Assembly: GCA_032433765.1 (NCBI GenBank)
Contig: JAVIAB010000159.1
Coordinates: 55,966,333-56,030,332 of the forward strand
DNA from: Megaustenia siamemsis
Lineage: Eukaryota > Mollusca > Gastropoda > Stylommatophora > Ariophantidae
Length of the DNA stretch: 64,000 nt
Direction of reading: 5' to 3'
This document shows positions 23,400-34,764 of the stretch, one piece after another. Within the stretch, counting starts at the first letter, position 1, and each line of letters opens with the position of its first letter. The notes under the pieces were generated by a model. That model worked only from the letters and a program-made list of their open reading frames with translations. It was not told where the DNA came from and did not search any database. A program made the position numbers and the translations under genes.

Positions 23400-23760
23400 T
23401 TCAGCTTCTTGTGAGGCTGAAGTCTATAAACAACATTTCAATTTCTTGTGAGGCTGAAGTCTATAAACAACATTTCAGTATCTTGTGAGGCTGAAGTCTA
23501 TAAACAACATTTCAATTTCTTGTGAGGCTGAAGTCTATAAACAACATTTCAGTATATTGTGAGGCTGAAGTCTATAAACAACATTTCAATTTCTTGTGAG
23601 GCTGAAGTCTATAAACAACATTTCAGTATCTTGTGAGGCTGAAGTCTATAAACAACATTTCAGTTTCTTGTAAGGTTCCAGTATAGAATCAACCTTCAGT
23701 TTCTTGTGAGGCTCAAATCTAGAAACAACCTTTCAGTGTCTTGTGAGGCTGAAGCCTAGA
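23400..23760. repeat. 37-bp minisatellite, about 10 copies
   Basis: The unit begins 'gtgaggctgaagtctataaa' and recurs every 37 bp from 23411 to 23744; the last three units are diverged. Blocks 2 and 3 have only about four units, so it is a variable-number repeat. Confidence 0.9.
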
Positions 23761-23773
23761 AAGAAATATTACT

Positions 23774-23776
<3 letters not shown>

Positions 23777-23833
<57 letters not shown>
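23777..23833. repeat. (TA)n microsatellite, block 1
   Basis: About 28 TA units. Matches the TA tracts at 36937-36992 and 51604-51661. Confidence 0.95.
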
Positions 23834-23837
<4 letters not shown>

Positions 23838-25529
23838 CTCTTTTTTAGAGCATAGATCTTCAATACTTGTCTACTTCCTTCTGTCATACAGAATTTTTTT
23901 CTTGTCTGAAGCCTATGTTCTCAGTCTTAATTATACAAGCTCCCCATCGTCTATGTACTTGAGAACATTCTATATGTGACTCTGCCTTTTGTCAGATGTT
24001 CCTGGATTCAGTAAATATATATCTTGCCTCTCTCATAAATGTTTATATTTTCTATAGATCATCAATTATATGCAAACATTGTTCCAGTAATAGATATTTA
24101 CCTTTCCAATTATATTCACTTCTCTAATGAACCTCTCATTTTGTGTAACATAATTTCAATAATTTGTATCATTTATTTATCAAGACAAAACCTATTTTCA
24201 TGAAACGATTGCTATTAGTAAATGCAAGTATAACTCACTAGGAAATATTTCTCAGAACCAGATGCACATGCTCTTAGAACAAAATGGTACAAGACATGTG
24301 TTTTCTTGAGGTCATATTTCATGCCAGCCATTCTTACCTGACAAACTGAGACACAACTTTAGCCACTTTTTTTCTGTAATAGGATACCAAATGGACACAG
24401 ACACATCAGATGTTGTCCGTTCAGTTTCTGCTGACCTTGTCTGGTGGCTTCTGAAATAAAGAAAAGAAGAACGCGTTTTTTTTGTATCATTTATCACCAA
24501 CCAATTAACCTCTTGTTTGACTTATATCTACAACAAACTCTTCAGCTTCGTGTCCGCACTTGTCACGATCAAACGTGGACAGAGAACAAACACACTTTTT
24601 ATATTTGGTTTTTGAACAAATAATAAATATGTCTGGCTATTTACCCAGATGTTTTTTTCTGAGCATTTACTATAGTTTTTCTTACTGGTCTAAAACAAAA
24701 AAAATTTCTATTCCCTTTCTCCTTATCTTATCCTTCTACCTCCACCCATATGTACCATATTTCTCTCATATGTTCTCCCCAACAGATCGTTACCTTTAAA
24801 TGCCCGTTTATTCTAGTTTTGGTCTAATCCTTCCAGCTTTTATCACCACTTGACGATACCTTCTATATATGTTTTTGAACAAATATTCAATTTTTTGTTT
24901 TTCTTTTAAAATTGTGTTTCAGCTTTTATTTATATCATTTTTTTCTGCTTATATTTTCTTAAAACTCTCAAGAGACACATCTTCATCAAAGACTATTTGA
25001 TAAGTATTAGTCCTTGGATTTTCCTTATCGGTCATTTGACAATAAGCGATCAGATCATCAACAAGACCCATAGTGTGAAACGATAAACTAGTTCACAAGT
25101 CTACCCCCAATTTCCTCCTAATTTTTTTTCTAAATCTAGGCAACATCCCTCATGACTAATCTGAAAATCCGAAAGCCGTACCAGGGTTGCAAATTAATGA
25201 AGGGAATAATTTCTTCCGTTATTACAAGGGAACTTTTGGGTTAGATATATACGATAGGCGAGCACAATGACGTAGCACACACAACAAGTGATTCGCCCGC
25301 AATACCCGATTCACTACAAGCGAGAACAAATCCGGCCACAGAACACAGCCTTGTCTATTTCATTGTTTTATATATTGGAACTGTACTCTTTGGTTGCTAA
25401 TTCTTATAGGTGTTGCTTGTTGCCAATACATTTGTTTAATGATTATCAAGTCGTTGCCATAGTTGTTTAATGTCTGTAGTATATATATATATATATATTA
25501 TTTCCACATGCTCAAAATAATTAAAAACA

Positions 25530-26365
25530 GCAGAAATAGAATCCAGTGGTCACTGACCAAACAACTTGATGATTTACACTTTGCTGATGAAATAGCTCTC
25601 CTATTACACAGCCATCAACGGATGCAGGATACAATGAGCATACTCGAACAGACATCACAACAGCTAGGACTGAAGATTAATAGAGAAACGACCAAATTTA
25701 TGAGAATTAATGCAGTTGGCAATTACCAAATAGAATTAAGAGAAATAGCTCTATTAGACTTACAATCTTACATATATCTGGGTAGCAATATAGATATAGA
25801 GGGATGAATAGAAAATGATACCAAAATAAGGATATCAAAAGCAAGAGGAACTTATGTTGCACTGGGAAACATATGGAAGTCCAAAGAAATTAGGTTAAAT
25901 ACAAAAATAAAAATGTTCAACCTAATTGTTAAGTCAGTCCTATTATATGGCTGCGAAACATGGAGAACAACAAAATCGACACTCATGAAGATACCGACTT
26001 TCATTAATGGATGCTTACGCGGAATAAAAGCATGGAAATGGAGGGCAAAATCACAAACATATAATTATGGAAATGTACCAGTCAAACACCAATGGATAAA
26101 TGAGATACAGCGAAGACGATGGCGCTGGATAGGACATACACTATGAAAACCAACTGAGAGTATTACACAGGAGGCCCCTTTTTGGAATCCCCAGGGGAAA
26201 AGTCAAAGAGGAAGACTAAAGAACTCTTGGAGAAGACAGATATAAGCAGAGATGAAGATGCATATGGGAAGACATGGAATAATCGTAAAAGAATGTCAAG
26301 AAACAGAACAACTTGGAAGGTGTTTGTTGAAGATCTATGCTGCACATGGAGATGAAAGGTAGAAG
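25530..26365 (+). mobile_element. LINE C-terminal fragment in block 1
   Basis: Encodes the RT region from a Leu-His-Phe-Ala-Asp-Glu-Ile-Ala-Leu-Leu motif (about 25575; canonical Phe-Ala-Asp-Asp, with the second catalytic Asp changed to Glu), through Gly-Leu-Lys-Ile-Asn and Tyr-Leu-Gly-Ser, a TGA at 25805, then Val-Leu-Leu-Tyr-Gly-Cys-Glu-Thr-Trp and Arg-Arg-Arg-Trp-Arg-Trp-Ile-Gly-His. A C-terminal tail with Trp-Asn-Pro-Gln-Gly-Lys follows after another stop. It is 5' truncated and dead. The family differs from the intact element at 31187-34390. Confidence 0.8.
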
Positions 26366-28011
26366 AATAAAGAAAAATAAATCACATATATAATTATTTA
26401 TTTACTTATATAGCTCTTTCTATCAATGTTTTCAGCATGTGTTTTGCACTATTGGTGTCCTTTCCTTCCACAAATTCACATTGTTCCCGATGTATCTCTG
26501 TTTTATGTTGTTCCTATCACATCTCATGATGATTTTTAGTGATATTTGAGTCTTATGGCTCTGAGACCAATAGTGCGATGGTCTTCAGTGGTGACTGATC
26601 AATAGACGTAACATATATGTAACATATATGTAACATATAAAGCAATAAATGCATTTATCACTCGCCCAATGTACATTTTATTTCGTTCACTCTCTTGTGC
26701 CTCCAGAGATGTTCTTGATCATTGTTACATGATTGCTATCCTTGGTTTTGTCCCATGTCAGCATTGTTCTGAGCTGCATTGTGTTATTGTTTGCAGTGCG
26801 ATGCAATTTTATCTACATATTAGGCCAAGAGATATGTCAAGATAAACACTAGACATACATACTTTAAGATCGTCATAGTACAAGCATCTCTCTTGTTGAT
26901 GTCCTGGATTTTGCTGGCTTGGTAAAGCTGTGTCAGAGCATCAGTCTCTTCTTTCATCGTACAAAGGATGTCCAACCGACCGTGAGATACAGCAGCTGTT
27001 GTCGCGGTATAATATGTATTTCGTTGTTGGTTATTTCTGAATCATAAATTTGAAATCTAAAATTGAGTATAAGAAAACAATAAGGAATATATACTCACAG
27101 AATCGCATAATATGAAGTGAGCAGTACACAAAATAAACAACTGTAGACACACGTTTGTAAAGATACATAATCAAATGTCTTCAGAAACAGTCATGCAAGA
27201 TATATATAAAGTACGCGGCGTCTTTTGCTTATGGAATTCATTTCCCAATCGCACAAATGAGGCTCCAACATATGCTTCAAAGCGTTTCCAAGAATTGCAC
27301 TGAACATATTTCCAGTGTTACTGATGTGCTTTACGTATATACATTGTGTTCCCTGTTTCTCTTACGCTACTCGTGTTTATTTCAAGAAGAACAATAGCTC
27401 CATTATAGTCCAGAGATCTGTAAATACATGTCTCTACACAATAGATTGTATATTAGTTGTTGTCAGGATATTCAAATAATCCCTGTTGATTTTGTTTAAT
27501 CATTCACGTCTATCCTCTAGTCCATGCCTTCATATTCAGGAGTTGGTTTTGAGAGTTTACAAATTCAGACTCTAGAATTGCAGGCTGTAGCCCTATAGTG
27601 TAGTTGTTGATGTGGTGCTCATCTATAATTCCTGATGGTTAAAGATGTTGGTGAAATACGTGCCTCGGTTTTCTTTCATTAGTCACACGTCGATGTAGCA
27701 TTCATTAGCATCTTTTTGTCGAGTTATTTGTGAACACAAAAATTATTATCCACTTTTAGTCAGTGGTCAAGATCCACACAGTTTATCTAGGCCTAAGCGA
27801 TACCATACAGGTTGTCATTCTACTGATTGTGTAGACGTGAAATTGCGCACTAAAGGGTCAGGAAACGAAATTGAAGACGGAATTGATGCACGCCACAATA
27901 AGTAGTGCAGTGCGCAGAGAGTGAAATGTGACGTGAAATTACAATGATGTAGTTTAGAATGCAGTTAGAAATTTGGCAGGAGAGGGTGAGTTGAGAGTGA
28001 AGACAGCTGGG
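26366..28011. other. Non-coding stretch of block 1
   Basis: No gene recognised. It contains a short 11-bp tandem repeat 'taacatatatg' near 26607-26640 (three units, four in blocks 2 and 3). The equivalent of 27647-27904 is open for 86 codons in blocks 2 and 3, but that reading has no recognised domain and is treated as chance. Confidence 0.4.
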
Positions 28012-28755
28012 CCAGAGATGAACAGGGGAAGGGGCAGTAGATCAGTGATCATCTTGAATGAGTTTTGCATGGACGACAGGTGCTGCCAGAGATGAACAGG
28101 GAAAGGGGCAGTAGATCAGTGATCATCTTGAATGAGTTTTGCATGGACGACAGGTGCTGCCAGAGATGAACAGGGGAAGGGGCAGTAGATCAGTGATCAT
28201 CTTGAATGAGTTTTGCATGGACGACAGGTGCTGCCAGAGATGAACAGGGGAAGGGGCAGTAGATCAGTGATCATCTTGAATGAGTTTTGCATGGACGACT
28301 GGTGCTGCCAGAGATGAACAGGGAAGGGGCAGTAGATCAGTGATCATCTTGAATGAGTTTTGCATGGACGACTGGTGCTGCCAGAGATCCTTCCTTGTTG
28401 ATATGATCGTTATTCATGGGATTGTTCAGTGAATTCACAGACGGTTTGTGGTTTGCTATTTGACTTGATAAATTGTTCATCTTGAATGAGTTTTGCATGG
28501 ACGACTGGTGCTGCCAGAGATCCGTCACTGATGATATGATCGTTATTCATGGGATTGTTCAGTGAATTCACAGACGGTTTGTGGTTTGTTATTTGACTTG
28601 ATAAATTGTTCATCTTGAATGAGTTTTGCATGGACGACTGGTGCTGCCATAGATCCTTCACTGTTGATATAAACATTATTGATGTGATTGTTCATTGATT
28701 TCAAAGACGAGTGGTTGTTTGTCGTTGACTTGATAAACTGTTGACATTTGAAAGA
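28012..28755. repeat. Compound minisatellite (74-bp and 133-bp units), block 1
   Basis: Units starting 'ccagagatgaacagg' recur every 74 bp (28012, 28086, 28160, 28234, 28308; the last is 73 bp). They are followed by 133-bp units starting at 28381 and 28514 and a diverged partial unit from 28647. Both unit types end with the same roughly 50-bp part ('tcatcttgaatgagttttgc' onward). Blocks 2 and 3 have one fewer 74-bp unit. Confidence 0.9.
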
Positions 28756-28850
28756 TTAAAGATTCACTCACTCACTCATATAACGATTTGGTCACTAATT
28801 CCCTATTGAAGACTCAATAAACATTTAAAGACGTGATGATATTCGCATAG

Positions 28851-28932
28851 TCTCCCTGCCGAGATTGAAAGTGAGTGCCCTGCGAGTCACGAAACGTGAT
28901 CGGGGCCTTATCATTTAAGGCAGGAGGGGAGA
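28851..28932. other. Conserved inverted-repeat segment, block 1
   Basis: 'tctccctgcc' at 28851-28860 is matched by an imperfect complement 'ggcaggaggggaga' at 28919-28932. An inner hairpin 'tcacg-aaa-cgtga' lies near 28888. The surrounding sequence is GC-richer than its neighbours and unchanged in all three blocks. Its identity is unknown; it may be part of an unrecognised small element. Confidence 0.45.
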
Positions 28933-28985
28933 TTAAACCTTTTGATCAGCCAGCACCTCGAGACCTGACGGTCTAAACAAAACAC

Positions 28986-29560
28986 TAGATGATGAATATA
29001 TGAATAATATTGCAACGTCTATAATTGTTTGTGAGAAAATCGGTCAAAAGCACTGTAAACACATGTCATATGTATTTTTTTTCTTCATAGAAATGAAAAT
29101 AAAAATATGAACCAATGGTATATCCAAAGCTATACGCAATTATACGCGGCACAGACGTCAACGACGTTTTTGGCTGAATAAGCCTTTGGCAGGAATAGCA
29201 TACAACATACACACACAGATGTAAGTAATGGGGTAAAAAAAAATACATTTCTCTAAGTAGGGCGACTTGAATATACGCTGTCCACATCAAACATACGGGC
29301 AAGTCAAACAAATTACTATATCCAATGCATCCAATAACTCACAACGCTTGCAGATAATATTGTGTACTTTTCGTATTTATCATCGGCAATCGGGGAGCTC
29401 AGTGTTTTATTCACTCGATGAATTCACTGTTCTATCATGTAGTTCGTTATTAATATTTGTAGAGGAGTATTGAGTTAAACCGATAATATATTTAAACTAA
29501 CAGTGACAGGTCTAGGGTTAACAGGCACAATTATTGAAAGGCGTCTGCTTTATTTAAAAC
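28986..29560. other. Non-coding stretch of block 1
   Basis: No gene recognised. Nearly identical to block 2 sequence up to about 29560. Confidence 0.4.
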
Positions 29561-29934
29561 ACACAAGCAGATAAATACAGTTACGAAAAAAAAACAAGTT
29601 TAGTTAACGAAAAGACAGGAATGTTTCTACAATCTAACAATATCGAAGACATTAGTTCAATGTACTCATTATTATTTATAAAAGACAACACATAATGTAC
29701 ATTTGAATGTAAAATAAAATTAGCATCACATACACCGGTCACATAAACATAATCAAAAAGTGAGGCTGTTACTTAAGCTTGAAGATCTACTAAACCATCA
29801 ACATATCGACACAGGTTAATCACGCTTCCATTATTTCTGTACTAATTTATAACGGTCAATTGAGACATAATATTTACATTAATATAGTTTGACAGTCTAA
29901 GCATTGTATCACCAAATATGTATATAAACTTTTA

Positions 29935-30130
29935 TGTAGAGAAACAGAGCTTCATCATCTTTTTTTTCCTTCATCATTTGCCTTTCAGCGTCGAGGGGAT
30001 ATCTAACTTGCGGGCTTTTTCTCTTCTGTTCTCTTCTGCTGCTGTTATGTTTCCTAGTGTTTCTAATATTCCGTCGCTCCATCCTGTTCATGATCGGCCC
30101 TTGAATCTGGTGTTCTCGCACAGTTTATTG
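29935..30130 (-). mobile_element. Possible LINE 3' remnant, minus strand
   Basis: Minus-strand reading gives, in shifting frames, an Arg-Phe-Lys-Gly-Arg-Ser stretch, Trp-Ser-Asp-Gly-Ile and an alanine/glutamate-rich part. This is weakly like the terminal part of LINE ORFs, and ends near a GATGAT-like tail at 29955. The match is faint. The same sequence with about 12 percent differences lies at about 43060-43265 and 57730-57935. Confidence 0.3.
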
Positions 30131-30203
30131 AAGACGCGTTGTGTTGTACTTGAATTGTCTGCCTTGTCACGTGGCTAAACTATTTTATCTGTTGTTTCTT
30201 TAC

Positions 30204-31186
30204 AAGTTCTATGGATGAGGTTATTCCTATAATTTGTCTCAGTTTCTAATATCTGATCTTATCTCCCAGGCTGTGTCCTTTATCATCTAACACATCTCAT
30301 CACAGAGAGGTTATTTGTCTTATTGTTCTTGCATCGAGGGTAGTACTGTCATTGATATCACAACGTTAGGATTAAGCTTGTATTGTGGAGTGCCTTTTTT
30401 GCCTCTAGAGTTATTTCCTTGTTGGACAATAGTGATTGTAGCTGTCCAATGATTTGACACGCTTCGGTGCATCTTGATTCTATTTCGGCTGTTGGTGAAT
30501 TGTCGTTTGTCATAAGACTTCAAAGGTATTTAAATTCATCTCTTGGCTTTAACTAGATTCTAGCGGAATATATTTTTAAAATGTATGTACATTGTTCTAT
30601 TCAAAGAGAAGAGCAAAATCAGATAAGTATTTTAAAATGTAACCAGCTAAATAGTTATATTTAGACCGTAAAATAGGGCATGCAACAGCTAGCGATCTAA
30701 CACGTGGGAGCATGTTAATAATGTCTAACACTTTTTATATAAATCTTGAAATTATGTTCCAACATTCCTTGTCAAAACAAAAGGTGAAACTGTGAGCAAA
30801 CTAAATCGATGGCAAAGAACCTGATCACATAAATGTGTTGTGAGATTGGTAGCAATAAGCAAGCCCTGCTAGCGAGGAAATGAGGGAATTAAACAATGAA
30901 TGTAAACAAATATGACCGGATAAAAGTCTGATACAAGCTATAAATAAATTCGTTATAAAGATACTTCATATGTGTCTGACAGGATGCCTAAATTATCGCA
31001 TATGATGTGTATGTTTTAGTGGAAAAGTCTTTGGTCAACATAGTATATGTCTATTAATAGCTTCAAACAGTCCATATTGTATTCCAGCGACATTTACTAT
31101 TAAACAAAAAACACACAATTCAGGTTAATTACTGGTTAACTTTATCGTTTTAGGCAAAAATAAACACTGCTGAATTAACACCAGTT
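30204..31186. other. No recognisable feature
   Basis: Unique sequence between the end of block 1 and the LINE. Short open frames only. Confidence 0.4.
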
Positions 31187-34100
31187 ATATAAGTGGTATA
31201 ATAATGAGCCATAGTTTCCGGTTGTTTCCAAAATGGAGGAATTATTTTTCTCCGGCTTGGTATATAACCGTTGATCAGAGGTTTAACAAGCCGCTATCGT
31301 AAAAACGATGTTGTTAATGAAACGTAGACCTGATACAGAATGTGTAAATTAGCAGTAGATAGTTGTGATAGTTTTTTCGGCCCTAAAACAACAACAAAAA
31401 TAGGATTCTGGAATGTTCGAACAATGGCCGCTCCGACGAAACATGCACAGGTCGCGAGCGAGATGGAGAGATACGACCTAGATATTTTAGGATTAAGCGA
31501 AATGCGCTGGCTTGGAACAGGTAGGAGATCTATTGATAATAAAATAGTAGTTTTTTCTGGAAGGGAAGATGGAAAACACCGTGAAGGAGTAGGCATAATG
31601 ATGACAGACAAAGCTGCAAGAAGTTTATTAGAATGGGAACCGGTAAATAGCCGTCTGATACGAACACGCTACAAAACAAAACATGGAAGACTTTCAATTA
31701 TTCAATGTTATGCGCCTACTAACGAAGCTGATGATGAAGTTAAGGACGATTTTTATAACCAACTGCAACAACTTATAAACAAAATACCAAAACACGATCT
31801 TTTAATTGTAATGGGAGATTTCAACGCCAAAGTGGGACAAGATAATGCAGGAGTGGAACATGTGATGGGGAGAGAAGGCTGTGATAATACTAGTCAGAAT
31901 GGAGAAAGATTAATAGAATTATGTTTAATAGAAAATTTAGTTATAGGTGGGACATTATTTCCACACAAAAATATTCACAAAACAACATGGATATCTCCTG
32001 ATGATAGAACCTCCAATCAAATTGACCACTTATGTATTAAACAACAATTCAGATCATCATTAATAGATGTAAGAGCTTACAGAGGTGCTGATGTTAATAG
32101 TGACCACAACCTGTGCATTGGGAAAATACGATTAAAATTTAGAAACCAACAGAAGAGGTCAATTACACATAAAATTGATAGTCATAAACTGAAAGATGAA
32201 GCCATAAAGGAAAAGTTTAACATAGAGCTAAGTAATTGTTATACAGCACTCGGTGAAATAGACTTAGATATCAATGAGATGTGGGACTCACAGAGCAAAA
32301 TACTAATGACAGCAGCAGAAGCAAGTGCTGGACTGAAGAAAATGGAAAAACGAGCTTGGATCTCAGACACCACGTGGAAATACATCAAAGAAAGAAGAGA
32401 AGCGAAGAGAGCCATGACTAATGTAAAGACAGATCTTGGAAAGGTTCTGGCAAAAGCAACATACAAAGAATTAGACAGCAAAGTGAAAAGTTCAGCAAGA
32501 AGAGATACAAGAGCTTATATAGACAATTTGGCAGAGAAAGCAGAGACAGCTGCAATTACAGGAGACAGCAGAACTCTTTATCCTGTGCAAAAGATGCTGA
32601 CAAACACCTATACATCCAGTGGAACACCAATTCTAGACAAATCTGGATCAATGCTAACAACAAGCGCAGACATAAAAGCCCGTTGGGCGGAACACTTCAA
32701 AGAAATTCTTAACCGTCCACTACCCCACAGTTTAATAGATTTTGAAACTGAAACACCAGCAGCAGAATTAAATGTAAATTTAGATGACTTCACCTTGAGT
32801 GAAATAGAAACCACCTTAAAGCTTATGACCAATAACAAGGCTGCTGGAGAGGATAAGTTAACAGCTGAGATCCTCAAGGCAATTGATAGCCATAATCTAA
32901 TACATCTCCAAAAAATGTTCAACATCATTTGGAAAACAGAGAAGACGCCTCATAAATGGAAAAAAGGAATCATTGTTAAGATCCCAAAAAAGGGCAATCT
33001 TAGAGATTGTAACAACTGGAGAGGCGTGACACTTTTGTCAGTTGCCTCAAAGTTATTCTGCAAAATCATCCTAAATAGAATACAGGATTCAATAGATACA
33101 GTAATGCGTGAAGAACAGGCTGGGTTTAGAAAAGGGAGAAGCTGTATTGACTACATTTTCACTCTACGACTTATATTGGAGGAACACATTGAAAAGCAAA
33201 AACCGTTTGTACTTAACTTCATCGACTTCAAAAAAGCATTTGATAGTATTCATAGAGATTCTTTGTGGAAAATTCTGAAGCAATATGGTTTACCATAAAA
33301 AATCATAAATATTATCAAAGACATGTATGATGGTTACACATGTGCAGTTCGAACAGAGGAAGGACTGAGCGAATGTTTCCCAATAGAAACTGGGGTTAAA
33401 CAAGGATGTATTTTATCGCCCTTGTTATTTGGAATTGTTATGGACTTCATAATGAAGAAATGCTGCACTGGTAATAAAGGCATCGAATGGATACAAGGAG
33501 ACCATTTGGAAGACCTCGACTTTGCTGATGACATAGTTCTCATCAGCAGTCAGATAAAAACGATGCAGGAAAACACAAATGAACTATCATCAATAGCCAG
33601 CAAAATTGGGCTTGAGATCAATCATGAAAAGACTAAAGTCATGACTAGTTTAATTCCAACAGGTGACAAAATATACATGGAAAACAAACCAGTTGAAGAG
33701 ATCGATCACTTTATCTATCTTGGAAGTCACATTGATCGAGAAGGGGATACGAGCAAAGAAATTAAAATCAGAATAGCTAAAGCAGCAATGTCTTTCAGAA
33801 GCCTTGAAAAGTTGTGGAAATCAAAACTTATCAGCACAAACACAAAACTTAGGCTATTCAAATCAAATGTACTATCAACCCTTACGTATGCGTGTGAAAG
33901 CTGGAAAACAACAAGAGATATAGAAACAAAGTTGAACGCATTCGAAAATAAATGTCTAAGGAAAATACTTGGTATAGCATGGAACGAATTCAAAACAAAT
34001 GAGGAAATTAGAGAAATCGCCAATCAACCACTAATATCTTCAGTAATAAAGAAAAGACGATGGTCATACGTTGGACATGTGATGAGAAGAGATAATAACC

Positions 34101-34390
34101 GAATAGCAAAGCAAGCCCTCATATGGGAAACAACAGGTAAAAGAAAAAGAGGAAGACCCAGGGAGACACTGAGAAGAACATTGATGAGAGAGGCAAGAGC
34201 AGCAGGAGTCGGCTCCCTCAATGAGATAGAACTGCTTGCACAGAACAGAGACAGATGGCGAGATTTGATAAAATATCTTTAAAAGAAAACTGCTAGAACA
34301 AAAAATCCATATAGGAGAAGGTGTATCTTGGTCTACGCCCTATGGGCCGGTTACGGCTCGAAAGGTCAATAGATAGATAGATATAAGTGG
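31187..34390 (+). mobile_element. Complete RTE-like LINE with 10-bp TSD
   Basis: The element runs 31197-34380, about 3.18 kb, the usual length of RTE-clade LINEs. It has a roughly 143-bp 5' leader, one long coding region, a short 3' UTR and a GATA-repeat tail (34368-34380), which fits RTE elements that end in short tandem repeats and not poly(A). The direct repeat 'atataagtgg' at 31187-31196 and 34381-34390 is the target-site duplication, so the copy is full length and not 5' truncated. The insertion lies exactly against the 5' end of the tRNA-like sequence at 34391. Assignment to RTE is by architecture (endonuclease plus RT, no RNase H or gag-like ORF seen). Confidence 0.85.
31340..34282 (+). 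pseudogene. LINE endonuclease-reverse transcriptase ORF with one internal stop
   Basis: One reading frame of about 980 codons broken only by a TAA at 33296-33298; downstream codons stay in the same frame. The product would nick target DNA and copy the element RNA into it. The N-terminal part is an apurinic-type endonuclease: Phe-Trp-Asn-Val-Arg, Ser-Glu-Met-Arg-Trp, Tyr-Ala-Pro-Thr-Asn, Met-Gly-Asp-Phe-Asn and Ser-Asp-His (about residues 22-255). The RT follows: Trp-Arg-Gly-Val-Thr-Leu-Leu, Gly-Phe-Arg-Lys-Gly-Arg-Ser, Phe-Ile-Asp-Phe-Lys-Lys-Ala-Phe-Asp, then after the stop Lys-Gln-Gly-Cys-Ile-Leu-Ser-Pro and Phe-Ala-Asp-Asp-Ile-Val-Leu. The C-terminus has Arg-Arg-Trp-Ser-Tyr-Val-Gly-His-Val and a Lys-Arg-Gly-Arg-Pro-Arg motif. 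An in-frame TGA at 31331-31333 supports the start at 31340. The stop falls between RT blocks, so the copy should be inactive unless the stop is read through. Confidence 0.9.
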
Positions 34391-34465
34391 GTGTCCGGTT
34401 AGCGCAATCGATAGGCGGTTGGCTTACCACGGCAACAGCCGGGGTTCGTACCCTGGCGAGGACAC
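34391..34465 (+). ncRNA. tRNA-like sequence (75 nt), probably a SINE head or tRNA pseudogene
   Basis: Seventy-five bases with a perfect 6-bp acceptor-like pairing (GTGTCC at 34391-34396 with GGACAC at 34460-34465), an A-box-like 'ggttagcgcaatcg' and a T-arm with a CCGGGG/CCCTGG-type stem and 'ttcgta' loop. The D and anticodon arms do not form the standard shapes, so a functional tRNA is unlikely. The LINE at 31197-34380 inserted with its target duplication ending one base upstream of this sequence. A 7-bp hairpin (34475-34495) follows. Confidence 0.5.
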
Positions 34466-34496
34466 CTGGGTTTTACTAATTCCCTAAAAATTAGTG

Positions 34497-34756
34497 GAAG
34501 CCGCGATAGCTCAGTGGTTAGTGAACTGGACTACTACGGACAAGGGGTAGGGTTCGATCCCAACCGACGGCTCCGGGTTCACCCAGCCTTAAATGGGTAC
34601 CGGATTTTTTCTGGGAAAGTAAAAGCAGCACGGGCGTAATACCGACCACATTACCCCAAAAATCATGTGCTGAAGGTCTGTAAAATATAGGGTCACTAAC
34701 ACCATATTTCCCTATACGCCACTCGGCGTGACGGGGGGTACTTTACTTTTTACTTA
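34497..34756 (+). mobile_element. SINE B, head-to-tail copy at the left edge of the duplication
   Basis: tRNA-like head with 'tagctcagtgg' and 'ggttcgatccc', then the shared body and a TACTTTACTTTTTAC tail, closely matching 1853-2115. The 14.67 kb tandem unit begins inside it at about 34588, so at 49256 only its 3' part is repeated. Confidence 0.85.
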
Positions 34757-34764
34757 TATAAATA

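Larger units (their letters stand above)
21640..30203. repeat. Segmental duplication block 1 (older partial copy)
   Basis: From about 21739 this segment is colinear with 35121-43308 (block 2) and the matching part of block 3, with the same LINE debris, minisatellites and microsatellites in the same order. It is very similar up to about 29560, apart from minisatellite length changes. From about 29561 to 30203 similarity falls to roughly 88 percent by eye, then ends. The receptor locus found downstream in blocks 2 and 3 is absent here. Confidence 0.85.

Noticed and set aside
28337..28676. Overlapping minus-strand open frames of 63 and 88 codons in the minisatellite
   Set aside because: Low-complexity translation of the 133-bp units, without homology.
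34391..34465. Functional tRNA gene
   Set aside because: The acceptor and T arms pair, but no standard D or anticodon arm forms.
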